Shown piece by piece: positions 7,021-10,386 of a stretch of DNA of 10,386 bases. The stretch covers positions 1 to 10,386 of the forward strand of contig JASHVC010000742.1 in assembly GCA_030039655.1 (NCBI GenBank). Direction: 5' to 3'. This stretch comes from Xanthobacteraceae bacterium. Lineage in GTDB: Bacteria > Pseudomonadota > Alphaproteobacteria > Rhizobiales > Xanthobacteraceae. The notes beneath the pieces were generated by a model. The model was not told where the DNA came from, searched no databases, and saw only the letters and a list, made by a program, of their open reading frames with translations. A program made the position numbers and the translations under genes. Each line of letters opens with the position of its first letter. Position 1 is the stretch's first letter.

Positions 7021-8292
7021 TCAGCACTTCGTCAGCGGTGGGTAGTCGCGCGAATAGACCGGGTGGGCGAGGTACTCCGCTTCCGGCCAGTCCCAGAACT
7101 GGCTGACGTTCTCGTAAGTGTGGATCGTCTTGTTCCAGAGCTTGAGCCCGTACTTGGCGCCTTCCGTTCCGATGCGGCGGATATAGAAGTTACCGATCAC
7201 GTTATTGAGGTGATCGAATTTGATTGGTCCGCGCGGCGTGTCGGTCAGACTCACCGACTTCAGCGCCGTCATCAGCTTTTCTTTGTCACTTGAATCGCCG
7301 CCCGCCGCCTTGAGTCCAGCATCGACCACTTGGCAATTGACGTATAGGCCAGCCGCGTAGAAGCCCGGAATGACGTCGTAGTTCTTTCGGATTTCATCGA
7401 CAAAGCGCTGATTGCCGTCGCTGGCGAGATCGAGGGTGTAAGGACAGCAACTGACGAGGCCGATGGCCTCGTCGCCGAAGCTCTTAAGCAGAGCGTCGTC
7501 GGCGCCGGTCTCGCCTGTGACCACGGGATATTTGAGACCCGCGGTGGCGTACTGCTTCATGAAGCGTAGCGGGTTCGAACCAGCAAAGCCCTGGCACACA
7601 CCATCGCAATCGCTAATCTGGGCGATGTACGGCGTGTAATCCGGCGTGACGATCGGCGGCCACAGCTTATTGACCACACAGCCGCCATCCTTCTGGAACG
7701 CGGCCTGGAAACCGCCCATCTGCTCGTAGCCGAATGCGAAATCTTCGGTAACGCAGACCACCCGCTTTAGCTTGAGCTCGGTCGCCGCGTAATGGCCCAT
7801 GGGGTGCATCGCCTGCGAGGATGTAGCAGAGGCCCGCAGCAAAAACGGATTTGGTGTGCGTTGTGTGAGATTGTCGGCCGCCGCAAGGCTCAGCGTCGGC
7901 ATCTTGTGCTCGCGCACATAGTCATTGATAGCGTACAGCTCGAATGCGGCAAGGGGCCCAAGAATAACGTCGACGTTGTCGCGCTCGACCAGCTCTTGCG
8001 CTTTGGTCTTGGCGCCGGCCGGGTTGCCGCCCGTATCGGCGGAGACGAAATCAACCTTGCGTCCGCCGATGGTGTAATCCTTCTCTTTCAAGTAGGTGAG
8101 CACGCCCTGTTCCATCTGGATACCGCCTTGGGCAAGCGGTCCGGTCTTAACGGTCAGGAGGCCGAGCTTGAAAGGCGCGGCTTGCGCGACGGCCGGCGCT
8201 GGGAAACGGCCTAATGCGGCAGCCGCGCCGGCGGCAGTACCCGCCAAGAGTGCGCGCCTGCTGACCTTACGAGTCGTGATTTTGCCAGACAT
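7021..8292 (-). CDS. HAAT-type ABC transporter solute-binding protein (LivK-like), first tandem copy, Tat signal
   Basis: This is a 423-residue type I periplasmic binding protein, paralogous to the next gene. The twin-arginine region is RKVSRRALLAG (8-18), with a PAVAQA cleavage region (33-38), no lipobox, and a mature start near APFKLGLLTVKTGPLAQGG. The mature parts of the two copies align without gaps; I count about 49 differences in roughly 380 residues. Differences cluster at residues 123-129, 289-295 and 300-322, while long blocks are identical. Mature cysteines are C180, C205, C229, C233, C282, C283, C320 and C423; C180, C282 and C283 are absent from the other copy. The ATG at 8292 follows GAGGGAG at 8299-8305; an upstream in-frame ATG at 8325 lies within a hairpin-bearing leader and adds residues before the Tat motif. 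It probably heads the transporter transcript. Ligand unknown. Confidence 0.92.
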   Translation of the reverse strand: MSGKITTRKVSRRALLAGTAAGAAAALGRFPAPAVAQAAPFKLGLLTVKTGPLAQGGIQMEQGVLTYLKEKDYTIGGRKVDFVSADTGGNPAGAKTKAQELVERDNVDVILGPLAAFELYAINDYVREHKMPTLSLAAADNLTQRTPNPFLLRASATSSQAMHPMGHYAATELKLKRVVCVTEDFAFGYEQMGGFQAAFQKDGGCVVNKLWPPIVTPDYTPYIAQISDCDGVCQGFAGSNPLRFMKQYATAGLKYPVVTGETGADDALLKSFGDEAIGLVSCCPYTLDLASDGNQRFVDEIRKNYDVIPGFYAAGLYVNCQVVDAGLKAAGGDSSDKEKLMTALKSVSLTDTPRGPIKFDHLNNVIGNFYIRRIGTEGAKYGLKLWNKTIHTYENVSQFWDWPEAEYLAHPVYSRDYPPLTKC

Positions 8293-8307
8293 TGTGTTCT
8301 CCCTCTT

Positions 8308-8330
8308 GCGCCTTATTCCCGACAAGGCGC
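8308..8330 (-). promoter_or_regulatory. Leader hairpin abutting the Shine-Dalgarno of the first solute-binding gene
   Basis: GCGCCTT (8308-8314) and AAGGCGC (8324-8330) are perfect inverted repeats. One further G-U pair inside gives an 8-bp stem with a 7-nt loop on the transcript. Its foot is 2 nt from the ribosome-binding GAGGGAG (8299-8305). No T-run follows, so it is not a terminator. It could stabilise the message, hold the ribosome site open, or be a protein target. Confidence 0.45.
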
Positions 8331-8344
8331 GTTCATTGCTTTAC

Positions 8345-8362
8345 GTCGCGCCCCCACGCGAC
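8345..8362 (-). promoter_or_regulatory. Second leader inverted repeat, upstream of the first solute-binding gene
   Basis: GTCGCG (8345-8350) and CGCGAC (8357-8362) are perfect 6-bp inverted repeats around a 6-nt loop. If transcription starts just after the candidate -10 box at 8374-8379, this hairpin would be at the extreme 5' end of the message, where stems commonly slow RNase E-type decay. It may instead be a DNA operator. Confidence 0.35.
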
Positions 8363-8373
8363 TATTCAACGCC

Positions 8374-8402
8374 ATAATCCAACAAGCCGTTTCCCCGGTA
8401 AA
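8374..8402 (-). promoter_or_regulatory. Candidate sigma-70-like promoter for the solute-binding/liv operon
   Basis: On the minus strand TTTACC (8402-8397) and GATTAT (8379-8374) match the -35 and -10 consensus at 4 of 6 bases each, with an exact 17-bp spacer. An A-rich stretch after the hydrolase stop (around 8422-8434) lies upstream, where an UP element would be. It is the best match I found in the 144-bp gap, but a match this weak can occur by chance. Confidence 0.3.
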
Positions 8403-8436
8403 GTCCGCTATTGTCGCGGCTCGATTATTTTTCAGT

Positions 8437-10236
8437 TTATCGCTTTGCCGGAATTATAGGCAGCAGCAAATAGGGGCTCGACGCTCCGCCGAAATGCAAG
8501 CCGGTGACGCCGGCAAATATTTCCGCCGGACGATCCCGCGAATCATTGTGCAGGAACGGCCCGCAGCCGGTGAGCTCATTCTTGAAATTGGACAGCCGCC
8601 CGCCGCTGCCGCCCGGATAGACATAGTCTTTCCCGCGGACTGTGAGTGCGATGCGGTATCCGGCAGGGACGACGATCGAAGTCGGCCAGATCTCGATGTC
8701 GAGCGCCACCACCTCGCCGGGCTTGAGCGGCTGCTTTTTCGTGTGGGTGTGGTAGGGCCGGTACGGCGTCGAAAGCTTCTTGTCGAGCTGGCGGTGCGAG
8801 GCGCGCAGCCAACCCTGGCCGATCGGTGTATGCGGATCGATGGCGCCCTGAAATACGACCTCTTTCAGATCAGGCAAGAAGACGCGCAACACCGCAAAGA
8901 TGTCCGCATCGGTCGTAGAGGACGAGACGTAAAGCTTGAGCGCGCTCGGGCCGGTAATCTCGCTCTCGCGCGGCAGCGGCGGCGTAAGAAAGGTGACGCC
9001 ATCGCCCATGGCGTCGAAATGGATCGCTGTTTTCTTCTTCGCCCGCTTGTCGGCCAATGTGCCCTCAACAGGATCGAGATAAAAGCGCGTCCACTTGGTG
9101 CGCTTGAGCGGCCATTCGTTTTCGGCGCGCTCCACGAAGCGATCGATGTGACGCACTTGCAATTGCACGGGCGGCTGGCTGTCCCAGCCGTTGTTCTTAC
9201 CGTGCAAGAAATAATCGAAGAAGCGCAGCTGCAAATTCCGGCCGTAGTCCGTATAGAAATGGGTCCAGTGCTCGATGCCGTGCACCTCCAGCCATTTCTT
9301 CTTCGAAGCCGCGCGCACGAACGCTTCGAAATTGCCGCGCGGGTGAAGCGGCTGGCCACCCCAATTGGCGGCGGACAAAAACGGCACTTTCACCCTCGAC
9401 CAAACCGGCGAGCGGGCTCGGTGATAGGCGTCATCGAGCGGATGAGCAAAAATGTCGCCGCCGAAATCGCTGCGGTTCTTGGCGAGCTCTTCGTCGGATA
9501 AAATCTCCGGCCCGCACACCAGTTCGCCATGCACGCGGCTGCGCTTGCCGCGCTCGCCCGCGCCGTACTGCACGGTCTTCACCTGCATGTCGTACCAATT
9601 TTCCCAGAACGTGCAGAGAATCCCGCCGTGGTGGGTCATGTCGCGATACCAGTCGGCGGCACCTTCCCAGATGCACATGGCGGCAAGGTGAGGCGGCTGC
9701 AGGCTCGCCACGTGCCATTGGTTAATGCCGTAATAGGAGATGCCGTCGAGCCCGACCTTGCCATTCGACCATGGCTGCACCCCGGCCCATTCGATGCAGT
9801 CGTAATAATCCTTCGTCTCGCGCGGCGAGAAATGATCGATGAATCCCGGCGAGCAGCCTGCGCCGCGGGAATCGACGCGCACGCAGGCGTACTGGTGCGG
9901 CACCCATTTTTCCGGATCGACTACTTCCCAGCTCTGGTAAAGGTTGCTCGATCCGGCGACGACATCGGGGTGCTGCTTCGCCATGCGCTCCCAGGCGCTC
10001 GGATAGCCGTCCTGGAAGGCGAGGCCTTTCGCATAGGGCCCGTAGCTCAGGATCACCGGATAGCGGCCTTCGGCGATCGGACGAAACACATCGGCGCGCA
10101 GCACGAGGCCGTCGTCCATGGTGATTGGCACGTTCCAGTCGATGCGCGTGCCGTCGCGAGTCTCGCTGCGCGGCTCTAGGGACTTGGCGCCGGCCGCAGC
10201 GCGCGCCATACGCGCTTCGCCTTCAAGCGACGACAT
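8437..10236 (-). CDS. CocE/NonD-family alpha/beta hydrolase (X-Pro dipeptidyl-peptidase S15-like)
   Basis: This 599-residue protein lacks a visible signal peptide and is probably cytoplasmic. Family members cleave esters or amides (cocaine esterase, glutaryl-7-ACA acylase, X-Pro dipeptidyl peptidases). The N-terminal alpha/beta-hydrolase domain shows SYGPYAKG (64-71, near the oxyanion tyrosine region), CVRVDSRGAGCSPG (118-131), and the nucleophile motif GISYYG with Ser167 in LDGISYYGINQW. A histidine-bearing segment HGIEHWTHFYTDYG (319-332) fits the catalytic His, best H326. The C-terminal jelly-roll-like domain (about 335-595) includes ITGPSALKLYVSSSTTDADIF and VPAGYRIALTVRGKDY. The usual GWYD-type Asp segment reads ANWGGQPLHPRG here (290-301). 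The ATG at 10236 has GGAGG 6 nt upstream. It is 144 bp upstream of the binding-protein genes on the same strand, which suggests that it acts on the imported compound. Substrate unknown. Confidence 0.88.
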   Translation of the reverse strand: MSSLEGEARMARAAAGAKSLEPRSETRDGTRIDWNVPITMDDGLVLRADVFRPIAEGRYPVILSYGPYAKGLAFQDGYPSAWERMAKQHPDVVAGSSNLYQSWEVVDPEKWVPHQYACVRVDSRGAGCSPGFIDHFSPRETKDYYDCIEWAGVQPWSNGKVGLDGISYYGINQWHVASLQPPHLAAMCIWEGAADWYRDMTHHGGILCTFWENWYDMQVKTVQYGAGERGKRSRVHGELVCGPEILSDEELAKNRSDFGGDIFAHPLDDAYHRARSPVWSRVKVPFLSAANWGGQPLHPRGNFEAFVRAASKKKWLEVHGIEHWTHFYTDYGRNLQLRFFDYFLHGKNNGWDSQPPVQLQVRHIDRFVERAENEWPLKRTKWTRFYLDPVEGTLADKRAKKKTAIHFDAMGDGVTFLTPPLPRESEITGPSALKLYVSSSTTDADIFAVLRVFLPDLKEVVFQGAIDPHTPIGQGWLRASHRQLDKKLSTPYRPYHTHTKKQPLKPGEVVALDIEIWPTSIVVPAGYRIALTVRGKDYVYPGGSGGRLSNFKNELTGCGPFLHNDSRDRPAEIFAGVTGLHFGGASSPYLLLPIIPAKR

Positions 10237-10268
10237 CGCTTTCCTCCAAACTCTTATGTATCCGTCGT

Positions 10269-10284
10269 GCCGGGTTAACCCGGC
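10269..10284. promoter_or_regulatory. Perfect 16-bp palindrome upstream of the hydrolase gene
   Basis: GCCGGGTTAACCCGGC is a perfect palindrome lying 33-48 bp before the hydrolase ATG, in the 64-bp gap after the preceding stop. It could be an operator for a dimeric regulator, or a 6-bp GC stem with a TTAA loop. No T-run follows on either strand, so a simple intrinsic terminator is unlikely. No clear -35/-10 pair was found beside it. Confidence 0.35.
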
Positions 10285-10300
10285 CGTGACGCTGAAAGTT

Positions 10301-10386
10301 TCAATGGCGTTTCGCGGGCCTCTTACCCCGCTTCACGCCCGCCATCTTCTCAAGCACAGCACAGACGGCGGCGGTATCATGCTCAT
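10301..10386 (-). CDS. C-terminal end of an unidentified gene, cut by the window edge
   Basis: The minus-strand frame entering from the right edge is open for 28 codons and ends in TGA at 10301-10303. Its last residues are EHDTAAVCAVLEKM followed by a Lys/Arg-rich tail AGVKRGKRPAKRH. The other two minus-strand frames stop sooner: one begins with a TGA at the edge and the other stops after 17 codons. The helix-like segment and basic tail look like a genuine C-terminus, but I do not recognise the family. The stop lies 64 bp before the hydrolase start on the same strand, so the two could be cotranscribed unless the palindrome between them interferes. Confidence 0.4.
   Translation of the reverse strand, partial: EHDTAAVCAVLEKMAGVKRGKRPAKRH

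Noticed and set aside
8403..8436. Possible terminator after the hydrolase gene (CCGC/GCGG stem with a bulge).
   Set aside because: The stem is only four pairs plus a bulged extension and is followed by ACTTTACC rather than a T-run.
8494..9501. A 335-codon open frame on the plus strand opposite the hydrolase gene.
   Set aside because: It is entirely antisense to a gene with clear family motifs, is rich in Arg, Ala and Gly without any recognisable motif, and such shadows are common in high-GC DNA.

Overview
The window looks like chromosomal DNA of a high-GC Gram-negative bacterium. It is most likely an alphaproteobacterium of the Hyphomicrobiales (Bradyrhizobium/Rhodopseudomonas-like), judged from the GC-rich codon use, the twin-arginine signals on ABC solute-binding proteins, and this combination of gene families. 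That placement is inference. Nothing looks like a phage, insertion sequence, CRISPR array or RNA gene.

Nearly the whole window is one minus-strand gene series, read from right to left. It contains the last codons of an unidentified gene (10301-10386), a CocE/NonD-type (S15) alpha/beta hydrolase (8437-10236), two tandem paralogous Tat-exported solute-binding proteins (7021-8292 and 5639-6895), livH, livM, livG and livF (5587 down to 2283), a 3-hydroxyisobutyrate-dehydrogenase-family oxidoreductase (1309-2268), and a Bcr/CflA-like MFS transporter (84-1286). At the far left, the last 28 codons of a plus-strand gene (1-87), probably a cyclase-family hydrolase, meet the MFS gene with overlapping stop codons.

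The livHMGF genes overlap one another (4, 4 and 11 bp) and use GTG, ATG and TTG starts. The oxidoreductase follows livF by 14 bp and the MFS gene follows the oxidoreductase by 22 bp, so a single transcript from at least the first solute-binding gene to the MFS gene is likely. The only sizeable non-coding gaps flank the two solute-binding genes: 8293-8436 (144 bp) and 6896-7020 (125 bp). Both carry inverted repeats. The 144-bp gap also holds a weak sigma-70-like promoter candidate and a hairpin that abuts the Shine-Dalgarno sequence of the first solute-binding gene.

Working model (inference): a high-affinity HAAT/Liv-type ABC importer, fed by two related binding proteins about 87% identical in their mature parts (counted by eye), brings in an organic acid, amino-acid-like or amide/ester compound. 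The hydrolase and oxidoreductase process it, and the MFS protein may export a product or protect the cell. The substrate cannot be read from the sequence. The points most worth checking are the diverged tandem binding proteins, the hydrolase whose usual catalytic-Asp region is altered, and the RNA structures around the binding-protein genes.
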